A stretch of 64,000 bases of DNA from Paenibacillus artemisiicola (GTDB taxonomy: Bacteria > Bacillota > Bacilli > Paenibacillales > Paenibacillaceae): positions 372,001-436,000 of the forward strand of contig NZ_JAGGDJ010000002.1 in assembly GCF_017652985.1 (NCBI RefSeq). Direction: 5' to 3'. Shown here piece by piece: positions 8,322 to 16,516 of the stretch; the stretch's first letter is position 1, and the number at the start of each line of letters is the position of its first letter. The translations under genes were made by a program, and so were the position numbers. Under the pieces are notes generated by a model. That model did not search any database, had not been told where the DNA came from, and was given only the letters and a program-made list of their open reading frames with translations.

Positions 8322-10070
8322 ATGAAAACGCTTTTACATATGTTGAAGGGTCCTCGCTCGCTCAAGAACAAGCTGATCGCCGTGCTGCTGTCCAGCACGC
8401 TGATCCCGCTCGCATTGGTAGGCGCTATCTCCTACTATACGATTTACTCCATCCTGGAGCACAAAATCGAGGACGGCATCCGCAGCAATCTCAGCCAAAC
8501 GGCGCAGTCGCTGGATACGTCGCTCAACAACCTCAAGTTCGTCTCGCAGCAGCTGTCGCTCGACGGCAGCGTCGGCCAGAACCTGTCCGAGTATTTGACG
8601 ACCGCCGATTTGTACAAGAAAAAACTGCGTCGCGACCAGATCGTCGACGAGCTGAATTTGATCAGCTTCTCCAACCCGAATCTGGGCATGGTCTGTTATG
8701 CGACGCCGAACGACCGGCGGGTGCTCTTTCCCAATTACTGCCCGGCGTCGGGGCTCGATCTGTCCGGCCTGCCGGAATTTGACAATTACGCCGACAACCG
8801 GGGATTCGCCTATTTCGGGCCTTACAACTCTCTCGGCGCCACCGGCCAGAAGGTGTTGTCCATCGCGCGCAAGGTCCAGATCGAGGACAATATCCTCTAT
8901 ATTTATATCGAGACGTCCGTGGAAGATCTGTTCGGCGACCGGGAAGCGGCCGGAGGCAGCCTGCTCGTCGTGGACCATACCGGTTCGATTACGTATGCCG
9001 GATCGAAGTCGTTCACGGTCGGGAGCAAGTTCAGGGCGGATAGCCCCCAGCAGGACGATTATCTGTTTACCGAGGCGAGCAAGCAGGGCTGGAGCTTGGT
9101 CAGCGTCATTCCGAAGGCGGAATACAACCGCGAGATCGATCAGTGGCTGCTGCGGTTCTTCGTCCTCGGGGCCTCCTCGCTCGGCGTCAGCGTCCTGTTC
9201 GCATGGATGATCTGGCGGACGGTCTACCGCCCGCTGCGAAGCTTGAACCGGGAGATCGTGCTGATCTCGAAGAGCAATTTCCTGTCGCCGGTGACGTTCA
9301 CCGACGTGAAGGAATTCGATTTTTTGCTGATGCGCTTTCAGGATATGCGGACGCGGATTCGCGAGCTGCTGCGCGAAGTGCGGGAGAAGGAGAAACGCAA
9401 GGCCGCGATGGAAGTCGAGAAATTGATGTACCAGATCAATCCGCATTTTACCCATAATACGCTGGATACGATCCGCTGGCTGGCCCGGATGGAGGGCCAT
9501 GACGAAATCGACCGTCTCGTCTCCACGCTGAACCGGGTCTTGTATTATAATTTGGGTAAAGGCAAAATCGCCACCATCGCGGATGAAATCGGCGCGCTCG
9601 GCCATTACGTGACGCTGCAGCAAATTCGCTATAACTTCCAGTTCGACGTGCGGATCGACACCCATCCTCGCGTCCGGGATGCGCTCATTCCGCGCTTCAT
9701 CCTGCAGCCGTTGGTGGAAAACGCCCTCTATCACGGCGGCATGGCCGACGACGGCGTCATTCGCGTGACGATCGATCTCGACGGCGACGGCCGCGTTGTC
9801 ATCACGGTCACCGACAACGGCGCCGGCATGGACGACGCGGCGATCAACCGGCTGATGGCGCTCGACAATCAACCTGCGGAGGACGGCCGCGGGGCGAAAG
9901 CGGGCATGGGCATCGGCATCAACTATGTGCGGCGGATGATCGATTTTCAATTCGGCGGGCGGGCCGAATTCCGGATCGAGAGCGGGATCGGCCGCGGGAC
10001 GGCGATTCGGATGCGAATTCCTTACGAGCGAAAGGAGCCGGACAACGATGAACGTGCTGATCGTGGATGA
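8322..10070 (+). CDS. Sensor histidine kinase, YesM-like
   Basis: About 582 residues from the ATG at 8322, which has AGGGGAAGG at 8302-8310; a TTG at 8280 sits inside the upstream hairpin and is unlikely. Two membrane helices (about residues 17-40 and 275-300) flank an extracytoplasmic sensor domain; HAMP-like and His_kinase (PF06580) parts follow. The phosphorylated histidine is His375 in 'NPHFTHNTL', a variant of the usual 'NPHFLYNTL'. The ATPase N-box is 'QPLVENALYHG' and a G-box 'GMGIGINYVRRM' is present. Such kinases sense extracellular sugars and activate the AraC-type regulator encoded next, with which it overlaps by 23 bases. Confidence 0.93.
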   Translation: MKTLLHMLKGPRSLKNKLIAVLLSSTLIPLALVGAISYYTIYSILEHKIEDGIRSNLSQTAQSLDTSLNNLKFVSQQLSLDGSVGQNLSEYLTTADLYKKKLRRDQIVDELNLISFSNPNLGMVCYATPNDRRVLFPNYCPASGLDLSGLPEFDNYADNRGFAYFGPYNSLGATGQKVLSIARKVQIEDNILYIYIETSVEDLFGDREAAGGSLLVVDHTGSITYAGSKSFTVGSKFRADSPQQDDYLFTEASKQGWSLVSVIPKAEYNREIDQWLLRFFVLGASSLGVSVLFAWMIWRTVYRPLRSLNREIVLISKSNFLSPVTFTDVKEFDFLLMRFQDMRTRIRELLREVREKEKRKAAMEVEKLMYQINPHFTHNTLDTIRWLARMEGHDEIDRLVSTLNRVLYYNLGKGKIATIADEIGALGHYVTLQQIRYNFQFDVRIDTHPRVRDALIPRFILQPLVENALYHGGMADDGVIRVTIDLDGDGRVVITVTDNGAGMDDAAINRLMALDNQPAEDGRGAKAGMGIGINYVRRMIDFQFGGRAEFRIESGIGRGTAIRMRIPYERKEPDNDERADRG

Positions 10071-11472
10071 CGACCATTTGGTGCGCAAGGGGATTGTTTC
10101 CCTCATGCCGTGGGACGACTTCGACCTGAAAGTGGTGGGCGAGGCGGAGAACGGCAAGAAGGGGCTGCAATTTCTTGAGGACCATCATGTCGATCTGATC
10201 ATGACGGATATCGCCATGCCGACGATGTCGGGGATCGATCTGCTCCGCGAGCTTCGCGACCGCTACCCGAGCATCTGGGTGGTCATGCTGACCTTCTACC
10301 AGGATTTCGAATATGTCCAGGAGGCGCTGCGCTTGGGGGCCATCGATTATATCGCCAAGGTGGAGCTGGAGAAGGACAATATGTACGACATCTTGGGCCG
10401 GATCATGCGGCGCATAAGCGAAGGCGGGGACAAGGCGTCGGGCAACCCGTCCATTTACCGCGCGGCGGGAAGCGCCGTGCCCGAGGCATCGGAGCGGGCG
10501 CTGCTGTTCGCCGCGTTGACGCCGGACCGTCCGGACTTTCTCGGCGAGCTGCTGCCGCCGGAACAGCAGCATGCGGTCAGCGAGATCGACCGCGACGTCT
10601 GGCTGCTATCGGAGATGAGTCCGATTCGGGAGGACGAGATCATCGACCGGATGTTCGGCCAGCTGGGATTGGCCGGCAAGTGGGCGGTCATCCGGGCAGG
10701 CGGGATTCGCGACCGCAATCGCAACCGGCTCTGGAAGCTGTTGGCGGACTACGCCAAGCACGAATTTTTCTACGAATACCGGTACGGCCGCAACGTGTAC
10801 GACATCGAGCTCGATGCGCCGGATAAGGACAAGCTTCCGCTCTCGGAGAAGGAACTGTACGAGCTGCGCGAGCGCTGGTCGTCGCTGGAGCTGCTGTACG
10901 ACGAATCGCGGTACGCCAAGCTCGTGGCGGAGCTGGAGGAGGTGCGCCCGTCCAACGACAAGCTCGAGAGCATGTTCTATTGGATTCTCGTACAGTGGGA
11001 GAAATACGTCCCGCTCGACCCCACGGCGTTGTTCGATAGCTCCAAGCTGCGCTTCTGGGCCGATTGGTTCGCATGGTTGAATCAGGTGCGCCAGGAGATT
11101 CGCAGCGCCTTTCTCGGCCATCATTACTCCGACGATATGATGGCGGGGATGATGAAGGCGGTCGATTACATCAACCGCAACCTCAGCCTCGATCTGAAGC
11201 TGACGGAGGTGGCGGAGGATGTCCATATCAGCCGCAGTTACTTCAGCGAATGCTTCAAGAACATCACCGGCAAAACGTTCAACGAATACGTCCGCGACGC
11301 GCGCATCGACCACTCCAAGACGCTGCTCAGCCAGACGAACGAACCGATCTACCGCATTGCCGAGAAGTGCGGCTACCCGGACGAAAAGTATTTCAGCAAA
11401 GTGTTCCGCAAAAAGGTCGGCGTGCTGCCGAGCGAGATTCGCAAGCGCAAGCAGGAAGCGGTTCGGCGCTGA
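10048..11472 (+). CDS. Response regulator with AraC-type DNA-binding domain, YesN-like
   Basis: 474 residues. The receiver domain (1-120) has Asp54 in 'LIMTDIAMP' as the phosphoacceptor and the Lys of 'DYIAKVELE'. A linker region of low similarity follows (~130-360). Two AraC/XylS helix-turn-helix units occupy the last ~100 residues ('TEVAEDVHISRSYFSECFKN' and 'IAEKCGYPDEKYFSKVFRKK'; key residues are the two glycine/phenylalanine turn positions). It very likely activates the sugar island genes 1-8225 and itself. Start ATG at 10048 with GAAAGGAG. Confidence 0.93.
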   Translation: MNVLIVDDDHLVRKGIVSLMPWDDFDLKVVGEAENGKKGLQFLEDHHVDLIMTDIAMPTMSGIDLLRELRDRYPSIWVVMLTFYQDFEYVQEALRLGAIDYIAKVELEKDNMYDILGRIMRRISEGGDKASGNPSIYRAAGSAVPEASERALLFAALTPDRPDFLGELLPPEQQHAVSEIDRDVWLLSEMSPIREDEIIDRMFGQLGLAGKWAVIRAGGIRDRNRNRLWKLLADYAKHEFFYEYRYGRNVYDIELDAPDKDKLPLSEKELYELRERWSSLELLYDESRYAKLVAELEEVRPSNDKLESMFYWILVQWEKYVPLDPTALFDSSKLRFWADWFAWLNQVRQEIRSAFLGHHYSDDMMAGMMKAVDYINRNLSLDLKLTEVAEDVHISRSYFSECFKNITGKTFNEYVRDARIDHSKTLLSQTNEPIYRIAEKCGYPDEKYFSKVFRKKVGVLPSEIRKRKQEAVRR

Positions 11473-11537
11473 AGCCGGCGCAGGGGACATTCGCCGTAAG
11501 AGGAGTCGCTTGACCCCATAAACAGGAGGGATATCGA

Positions 11538-12698
11538 ATGAAAGTCGGATTTGTCGGTCTGGGCAACATGGGATTTCCAATGGCGCTTAACTTAATGAAG
11601 GCGGGGTTTGAAGTTTACGGGAAGAATCGCAGTCAGGGCAAGGAGCAGGCGTTCGCCGCCAAGGGAGGCCGCACGGGATTGTCGCTGGCCGAGCTGGCTG
11701 CGCGGATGGACGTCGTCCTGACCTGCCTCCCGCTGCCGGCGGACGTCGAGCGCGTCTATGCCGGCGCGGAGGGCTTGATCGCGAACGCTCATGATGGACT
11801 TGTGCTGATCGATTGCAGCACCGCCTCGCCGGAGCTGAGCCGCAAGCTTTTCGCCCAGGCCTCCGAGGCCGGCATCGACTTCTTGGATGCGCCGGTCAGC
11901 GGCGGCACGACCGGCGCGGAAGCGGGAACGCTGAGCGTAATGGTCGGCGGCCGCGAGGAGGCGTTCCAGCGCGTGCACGGCGTACTCGAGGCGTTCGGCA
12001 AGTCGATCAGCTATGTCGGCGAGGCGGGGAGCGGCTCCGCGGTCAAGCTGATCAACCAGCTGATGGTCGGCATTCATACGCTCGCGGTCGGCGAAGCGTA
12101 CGCGCTGGCGCGGCAGGCGGGGCTCGATTCCAACAAGCTGTTCGGCATCCTGAACAACAGCTTCGCCCAAAGCAAAATCATGGAGCGGCATTATACGCAA
12201 TTCATCGCCAAGGATTCCTTCGAGCCGGGCTTCGCCTTGAAGCTGCTGGCCAAGGACATGAATCTGGCCGCGGAGATGGGAGCGGCGTCCCAGGTACGGC
12301 TGAACGCCGGCAAGCGGGCCCAGGCGCTGATCAATCAAGCCGTGCTTGAAGGCTACGGCGACGCGGATATGTCCGGCATGTACAAGTACCAGGCGGCGGA
12401 GGACCGGAAGCGCCGGGAGGCGGGCGAGCGCAAGCATTTCGCCGTCTTCCTGCCGATGCTGGATCCGGAGAAGAGCGTCGCCTACCGCGCGGAGCACCTG
12501 CAATTCCTGGCCGACAACCGCGCGGCGGGCAGGCTTCACGCCAACGGCCGCTTCGTCGACGGCGCCGGCGGACTGGTCATCTACCGCGGCTCCTCGCTCG
12601 AAGAGGTGGAGGATCTGGTCAAGCAGGATCCGTACGTCAAGCTCGGCGCGCGAGGCTACGAGATTCACGAATGGGAGATCGTGCTGTCCGATAACTGA
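11538..12698 (+). CDS. 3-hydroxyisobutyrate/threonate dehydrogenase-like protein fused to a YCII domain
   Basis: 386 residues; usual family length is ~290-300. Residues 1-285 are a beta-hydroxyacid dehydrogenase: Rossmann 'GLGNMGFPMALNL', substrate-binding 'DAPVSGGTTGAEAGTL', catalytic Lys in 'GSGSAVKLINQL'. Residues ~298-386 form an extra YCII-like ferredoxin-fold domain ('FAVFLPMLDPEKSVAYRAEH...', cited by its start; ends 'ARGYEIHEWEIV'). The family oxidises beta-hydroxy acids with NAD(P)+. The fused YCII part may act on the product or shape the dimer (inference). Context suggests oxidation of a sugar-derived acid. AACAGGAGGG precedes the ATG. Confidence 0.87.
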   Translation: MKVGFVGLGNMGFPMALNLMKAGFEVYGKNRSQGKEQAFAAKGGRTGLSLAELAARMDVVLTCLPLPADVERVYAGAEGLIANAHDGLVLIDCSTASPELSRKLFAQASEAGIDFLDAPVSGGTTGAEAGTLSVMVGGREEAFQRVHGVLEAFGKSISYVGEAGSGSAVKLINQLMVGIHTLAVGEAYALARQAGLDSNKLFGILNNSFAQSKIMERHYTQFIAKDSFEPGFALKLLAKDMNLAAEMGAASQVRLNAGKRAQALINQAVLEGYGDADMSGMYKYQAAEDRKRREAGERKHFAVFLPMLDPEKSVAYRAEHLQFLADNRAAGRLHANGRFVDGAGGLVIYRGSSLEEVEDLVKQDPYVKLGARGYEIHEWEIVLSDN

Positions 12699-12803
12699 GC
12701 GGCCGAAAGGTCCCGCCTCGATGGACAGGGCCGTCCTTGAAACGCATGGATATACGATAGCTAACGTTAATCTCATTCTGCGGACGCGCAAGGAAAGATA
12801 AAC

Positions 12804-12840
12804 AAGCAGAGACGACCGAGCTGGTCGACTCTGCTTATTT
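12804..12840. terminator. Terminator between convergent genes
   Basis: AAGCAGAG at 12804-12811 pairs with CTCTGCTT at 12829-12836, with an inner GACC/GGTC arm, followed by ATTTAT. It lies between the dehydrogenase fusion (+) and the GyrI-like pair (-) and could serve both. Confidence 0.8.
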
Positions 12841-12855
12841 ATCTGCCGGGGCGCT

Positions 12856-13332
12856 TTATTTTTTAACCACGGGCACCCAAAATTCGCCGTAGAACGTGCC
12901 GTCGCCGTTATCTATGCGATACGTCGCGTTTGGACCGCCGATGTACGCATAATCGGTGATGCGGGCCAAGACATCGCCGAACGCGCGGTACGTCAGTTCG
13001 TCAAACAACGTTTCCTTGTCGCCGTTACCGGCGACCACGATGTATTCGCTCTCCGGAAACTCGATGATGCGCGTGGCGTCAGCCACCGATTTGCCGGCTT
13101 CCACCGCGAAATAGTTCCACGGTTTGCCTTGATACACCTCGTTGACCGACCATTCGCGATCGTCTTTCGCGGTGCTTTTGAGCTTTTCGAAACGCCCGTC
13201 CGCCTTGAGTTTGCCCCAGAACTCGGCTTTTTCCTTTTGCATGGCCGGCATGTCTTGGAAATTCGACTGGATCGAAAACCCATAAGCGGTCAAGGTGAAT
13301 GATTTTTTGTGTTCGAGCGTGTATTCCGTCAT
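12856..13332 (-). CDS. GyrI-like / effector-binding domain protein
   Basis: 158 residues forming a single GyrI-like small-molecule-binding domain (AraC-type effector-binding, Cass2-like) with no DNA-binding part. Typical ends are seen: 'FTLTAYGFSIQSNFQDM' near the start and the strand 'YGEFWVPVV' at the C-terminus. Stand-alone members bind cationic or amphipathic ligands. AAGGAG lies ahead of the ATG. It is 37 bases downstream of a paralog and probably in its operon. Confidence 0.8.
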   Translation of the reverse strand: MTEYTLEHKKSFTLTAYGFSIQSNFQDMPAMQKEKAEFWGKLKADGRFEKLKSTAKDDREWSVNEVYQGKPWNYFAVEAGKSVADATRIIEFPESEYIVVAGNGDKETLFDELTYRAFGDVLARITDYAYIGGPNATYRIDNGDGTFYGEFWVPVVKK

Positions 13333-13369
13333 GTCATCGCTCCTTTATCGGGGTTTTATTCAATCGTCA

Positions 13370-13849
13370 TCAGCCTTCGGTTTTTTGGGCGCGAAGCCAC
13401 ATTTCGCCGTCGTAGTCGCCGTTTTCAGCTGCTTTGACGAAGGTGAAGTTGCCCGGGCCTACGTATTTGTAGTCCGTGATTTCTTGCAGCAGGCCGCCGA
13501 AGACTTTGCCGGTGATTTCGTCGGCAAGCCGGTCTTTGGCGGCGCCCGTGCCAGGCACGACGATGTAGTCGCCGGCGAGGAAATCAAGGACGACCGCGCC
13601 TTCCGCGTCGAACGCGCCCATCACGCCGAAGCCGCGCCAGCCCTTGCCGCCCAAGACGTAATTGATTTGATATTCTTGCCCGTCCGCGAGCGCGAGCAGT
13701 TCGGCTAGCTTGCCGTTTTCCGTGATTTCCGCTTTTTTCGCCGCCGTTTTTGCCGCGTTGCCGGCCCAGTCGTTGAAGTCTTCGAACGTAACGCCGAAAG
13801 CCGTCATTTTGTAGTTTTCCGCGATGGTTTTGATTGCGTAATTCGTCAT
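13370..13849 (-). CDS. GyrI-like / effector-binding domain protein, paralog
   Basis: 159 residues, a single effector-binding domain related to the adjacent 158-residue protein (shared 'T(A/Y).FG.', 'YIVV.G', 'ITDY.Y(I/V)G', 'GE.W' positions). It is the promoter-proximal gene of the pair; AAGGAG precedes the ATG by 9 bases. It is divergent from a WYL-domain regulator that probably controls it. Ligand unknown. Confidence 0.8.
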   Translation of the reverse strand: MTNYAIKTIAENYKMTAFGVTFEDFNDWAGNAAKTAAKKAEITENGKLAELLALADGQEYQINYVLGGKGWRGFGVMGAFDAEGAVVLDFLAGDYIVVPGTGAAKDRLADEITGKVFGGLLQEITDYKYVGPGNFTFVKAAENGDYDGEMWLRAQKTEG

Positions 13850-13901
13850 TTTAATCGCTCCTTGTAGGGGTTTTGTTCTACAAGACCGATTCTAGTAGCT
13901 G

Positions 13902-13921
13902 AATGTATCAAAAATTGATAC
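13902..13921. promoter_or_regulatory. Operator/promoter of the GyrI-like pair
   Basis: A 17-base palindrome, GTATCA-AAAAT-TGATAC, lies at 13905-13921. On the minus strand it overlaps an extended -10, TGATACATT (TACATT = 13902-13907). The T-rich string TTTTTGATACA recurs on the plus strand at 14036-14046 in the -10 of the divergent regulator gene, so one protein could read both. Confidence 0.5.
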
Positions 13922-14039
13922 TCTTTATTGAGCGTCAAAAAGGTAAAGGTTTGTTTACTATAACCGGTTAGATTCCGATTCGGTTTCCAGTCCGCAAGGA
14001 TCGTCCGAGAAGCAGGGACATTTTTTTTGGCTGCGTTTT

Positions 14040-14048
14040 TGATACAAT
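14040..14048 (+). promoter_or_regulatory. Extended -10 of the WYL regulator gene, leaderless arrangement
   Basis: TGATACAAT (TG at 14040-14041, TACAAT at 14043-14048) ends six bases before the ATG at 14055. Transcription would begin at or next to the start codon, and no Shine-Dalgarno sequence is present. Confidence 0.5.
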
Positions 14049-14054
14049 AAAAGC

Positions 14055-15023
14055 ATGAATAAAACCGAACGAGTGAACCTGATCATGCGCTATATCAATA
14101 ACCGCGCGCACTTTACGATCGCCGAGATTCAGCGGGAGTTCAAGATATCCCGCGCGACGGCAATTCGCGACATTAACGAGATTCAGGCGATGGGATTCCC
14201 GCTGACGAGCGAGCTTGGGCGCGGCGGCGGCTACTCCGTTCTGCAAAATCAGTATCTGCCCGCCGCGCGCTTCACGCCGGATGAGCTGAAGGCGATTTTC
14301 ATCAGCTTCATGGCCTCGAAAAATTCGCAGCTGCCTTATTTGCAAAATCGCCGTTCCATCACGGAAAAACTGATCGGCATCGCGTCGCAAACCCAGCAGG
14401 ACGAGCTGATCGAGCTGAACAATATTTTGCTGTTCGAAAATACGAATCCCGCGAATCCGAATCTATTGGAGCTTGATGACGCCGCGCCCGCAGAATTGAA
14501 CCAGTTGATTTCGCTTGCCGTGCAAGATAAGCATTTGCGCGTGACTTACGAGCCGAGTGTGGGCTGGCCGCAGTTGCTGGACGTGTATGTGCTGCATATT
14601 TTCAACTCGAACGCGCAGTGGTTGGTCGAGGTGTACGATTTCGAACTGGACGCGTTTCGTTACTTGCCGGTTGCGCTGCTGCGGGATTCGGCGATTTCCG
14701 AGCGGGAGATGAAGGGGTCCGAGCAAGAGATCGCAAGCAAAAAACGGCTCGGTGCCCGTCAGTCCAATCTAGTCGTGAAGCTGGATGCGACCGGCATTCA
14801 GCGCTTTAAGCGCATGCACCCGCCGGGAATTATTTTGTCCTTTACCGGAATGTTTCAGTCGAGCGGGATGTTCAACGTCCAGCTGGACGTGACGGATGCC
14901 GACGCCTTGGCGTATTATGCGGACTGGCTTTTGTTCTTGGGAAAAGGGGTCGCGTTCGAGCGGATCCCGGACGAGCTGCGCGCGATGTTGGAAGAGCGGT
15001 TAGCTGATTTGAAGTTTCTTTGA
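14055..15023 (+). CDS. WYL-domain transcriptional regulator (DeoR-type HTH)
   Basis: 322 residues. The N-terminal winged helix-turn-helix (1-65) shows 'FTIAEIQREFKISRATAIRDINEI' (recognition helix around 'SRATAIRD') and the wing 'GRGGGYSV'. A linker follows, then the WYL ligand-sensing domain (~150-230, 'LRVTYEPS...') and the WCX C-terminal part. It probably represses or activates the divergent GyrI-like pair and itself through the shared TTTTTGATACA boxes. The start appears leaderless. Confidence 0.88.
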   Translation: MNKTERVNLIMRYINNRAHFTIAEIQREFKISRATAIRDINEIQAMGFPLTSELGRGGGYSVLQNQYLPAARFTPDELKAIFISFMASKNSQLPYLQNRRSITEKLIGIASQTQQDELIELNNILLFENTNPANPNLLELDDAAPAELNQLISLAVQDKHLRVTYEPSVGWPQLLDVYVLHIFNSNAQWLVEVYDFELDAFRYLPVALLRDSAISEREMKGSEQEIASKKRLGARQSNLVVKLDATGIQRFKRMHPPGIILSFTGMFQSSGMFNVQLDVTDADALAYYADWLLFLGKGVAFERIPDELRAMLEERLADLKFL

Positions 15024-15068
15024 GCGCGCTTTACGAAGCTTGGAGGGCCGGCCTTTCGCCAAGTCGGG

Positions 15069-15482
15069 CTAGAAGTTCATTCGGCGGCGTAGTTCCGCCA
15101 TCATCGCCTCGGCCTTCTGCGGGTCTTCATTCAGGAGCTTCCTGTACGTCAGCATCCAATTCAGCGTGTCGAGCATATGGTCGTATTCGTCCTTCTTCCG
15201 CTCGATTTCCTCGATCTTCCGCAGAATCCATTCGATGACTTCTTGGTTCGTGCGCGCGTTCGTATCGTGATCCCGCAAAATCGTCTTCAGCTCGGCCAAC
15301 GAGCAGCCGATGCCTTGAAACTTCTTGATCAGCCTCAACCGACCGACCGCTTCGTCCGCGTAGTTGCGGTAATTGTTCTTCTCCCGCCGAATATGCCTGC
15401 CGTCAAGCAAGCCTTCCTTCTCATAAAATCGAATCGTGTGGGGGGTCAACCCCATCAAGTCCGCTAATTCTTGAATTTTCAT
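15069..15482 (-). CDS. MerR family transcriptional regulator
   Basis: 137 residues. The N-terminal MerR HTH is 'MKIQELADLMGLTPHTIRFYEKEGLL' (key: 'TPHTIRFYEKEGLL'), followed by the second wing and a long coiled-coil dimer helix (~80-120, rich in Glu/Lys/Arg). There is no cysteine set for metal sensing, so it is of the AdhR/YfmP type, which responds to aldehydes or other electrophiles. It is divergent from the SDR gene at 15573, with a MerR-type 19-base-spaced promoter between them. Confidence 0.9.
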   Translation of the reverse strand: MKIQELADLMGLTPHTIRFYEKEGLLDGRHIRREKNNYRNYADEAVGRLRLIKKFQGIGCSLAELKTILRDHDTNARTNQEVIEWILRKIEEIERKKDEYDHMLDTLNWMLTYRKLLNEDPQKAEAMMAELRRRMNF

Positions 15483-15504
15483 GATTCTTCTTGCCTCCGA
15501 ACGC

Positions 15505-15535
15505 TTGCCTTAGAGTTCACTTCATAGTTTAGACT
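15505..15535 (+). promoter_or_regulatory. MerR-type promoter with 19-base spacer
   Basis: TTGCCT (15505-15510) and TAGACT (15530-15535) are 19 bases apart, the over-long spacing that MerR proteins correct by DNA distortion. The spacer contains an imperfect dyad around CTTAGAGTTCACTTC. It drives the SDR gene and lies between it and the divergent merR gene. Confidence 0.65.
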
Positions 15536-15572
15536 GGAGTCATCTCTTCGTCAAATGCTTAAGGAGGCGTAC

Positions 15573-16412
15573 ATGATTATGCGTATTTTCGTAACGGGCG
15601 CAGCGGGTTATATTGGGACGGCGGTTGTCTCCGAGCTCATCGGCGCGGGTCATCGGGTCGTCGGCCTGACTCGTTCGGAGCAGGGGGCTCAAGTATTGGA
15701 AAGCCTGGGAGCCGAGGCGGTCCGCGGCGTTATCGAGGATCTGGATGCATTGCGCGGCTGCGCGGCCGCATCGGACGGCGTCATTCATCTGGCATTTAAT
15801 CACGATTTCGCGAATTTCGACGCCTCGCTCGCAACCGATCTTCGCGCCATCGAAGCGATGGGAGAGGGGCTTGCGGGTTCCGGTAAACCGCTCGTGTTCA
15901 CCGCTCATGCGAACGGCAAAGCATCGGAGGATGCGGCGTTCGCGTACATCGAACAAGGCGTGAGGGTATCGGTCGTCTCGCTTGCGCCATCCGTGCACGG
16001 AGAAGGAGATAAGGGCTTCGTGCCGCAATTGATCAGGATCGCGCGGGAAAGAGGCGCATCGGCTTACGTTGGGGACGGCGCCAACCGTTGGCCGGCGATT
16101 CATCGCTTGGATGCGGCGGTCTTATTCCGCCTCGCCGTAGAAGCCGCGCCCGCGGGCGCGCGACTGGACGGCGTCGCCGACGAGGGCATTCCGTTCCGCG
16201 ACATTGCCGGCGTCATCGGCCGCCGCGCGAACGTGCCGGTCGTCGGCATCTCGCGCGAAGAGGCGCAAGCGATCTTCGGATTCGTAGGCATGGTCGCATC
16301 GCTGGACTTGGCGAGATCGAGCGAAGAGACGAAGGCGCTGCTCGGTTGGAAGCCCGTCCAACCCGGACTGCTCGCCGATCTGGAGCAAGGTCATTATTTC
16401 GCCAAGCGGTAA
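15573..16412 (+). CDS. NAD(P)-dependent atypical SDR (epimerase/dehydratase-like)
   Basis: 279 residues from the ATG at 15573, placed 5 bases after AAGGAGG (15561-15567); the in-frame ATG at 15555 lies before that site. The Rossmann motif is 'VTGAAGYIGTAVV' (GxxGxxG). The protein resembles YwnB/NAD-epimerase-like oxidoreductases of ~280 residues. Residues 'YIEQG' and 'PSVHGEGDKGFVPQLI' are typical of this group; the classical YxxxK is not obvious. Probably a stress-induced reductase controlled by the divergent MerR regulator. Confidence 0.85.
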   Translation: MIMRIFVTGAAGYIGTAVVSELIGAGHRVVGLTRSEQGAQVLESLGAEAVRGVIEDLDALRGCAAASDGVIHLAFNHDFANFDASLATDLRAIEAMGEGLAGSGKPLVFTAHANGKASEDAAFAYIEQGVRVSVVSLAPSVHGEGDKGFVPQLIRIARERGASAYVGDGANRWPAIHRLDAAVLFRLAVEAAPAGARLDGVADEGIPFRDIAGVIGRRANVPVVGISREEAQAIFGFVGMVASLDLARSSEETKALLGWKPVQPGLLADLEQGHYFAKR

Positions 16413-16423
16413 AAACTCAAAAA

Positions 16424-16460
16424 ACGCACTGTCTGCGATCGCGACAGTGCGTTTTTTTTA
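16424..16460. terminator. Bidirectional terminator
   Basis: ACGCACTGTC (16424-16433) pairs perfectly with GACAGTGCGT (16443-16452). T8 follows on the plus strand, and the A-rich left flank gives a T-run on the minus strand. It ends both the SDR gene (+) and the APH-like gene (-). Confidence 0.92.
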
Positions 16461-16516
16461 TGGCTGCATGGCCGCTAGCCGATGACGCGGCCGCGAACGC
16501 GGCAGCGTCTCGTCGT

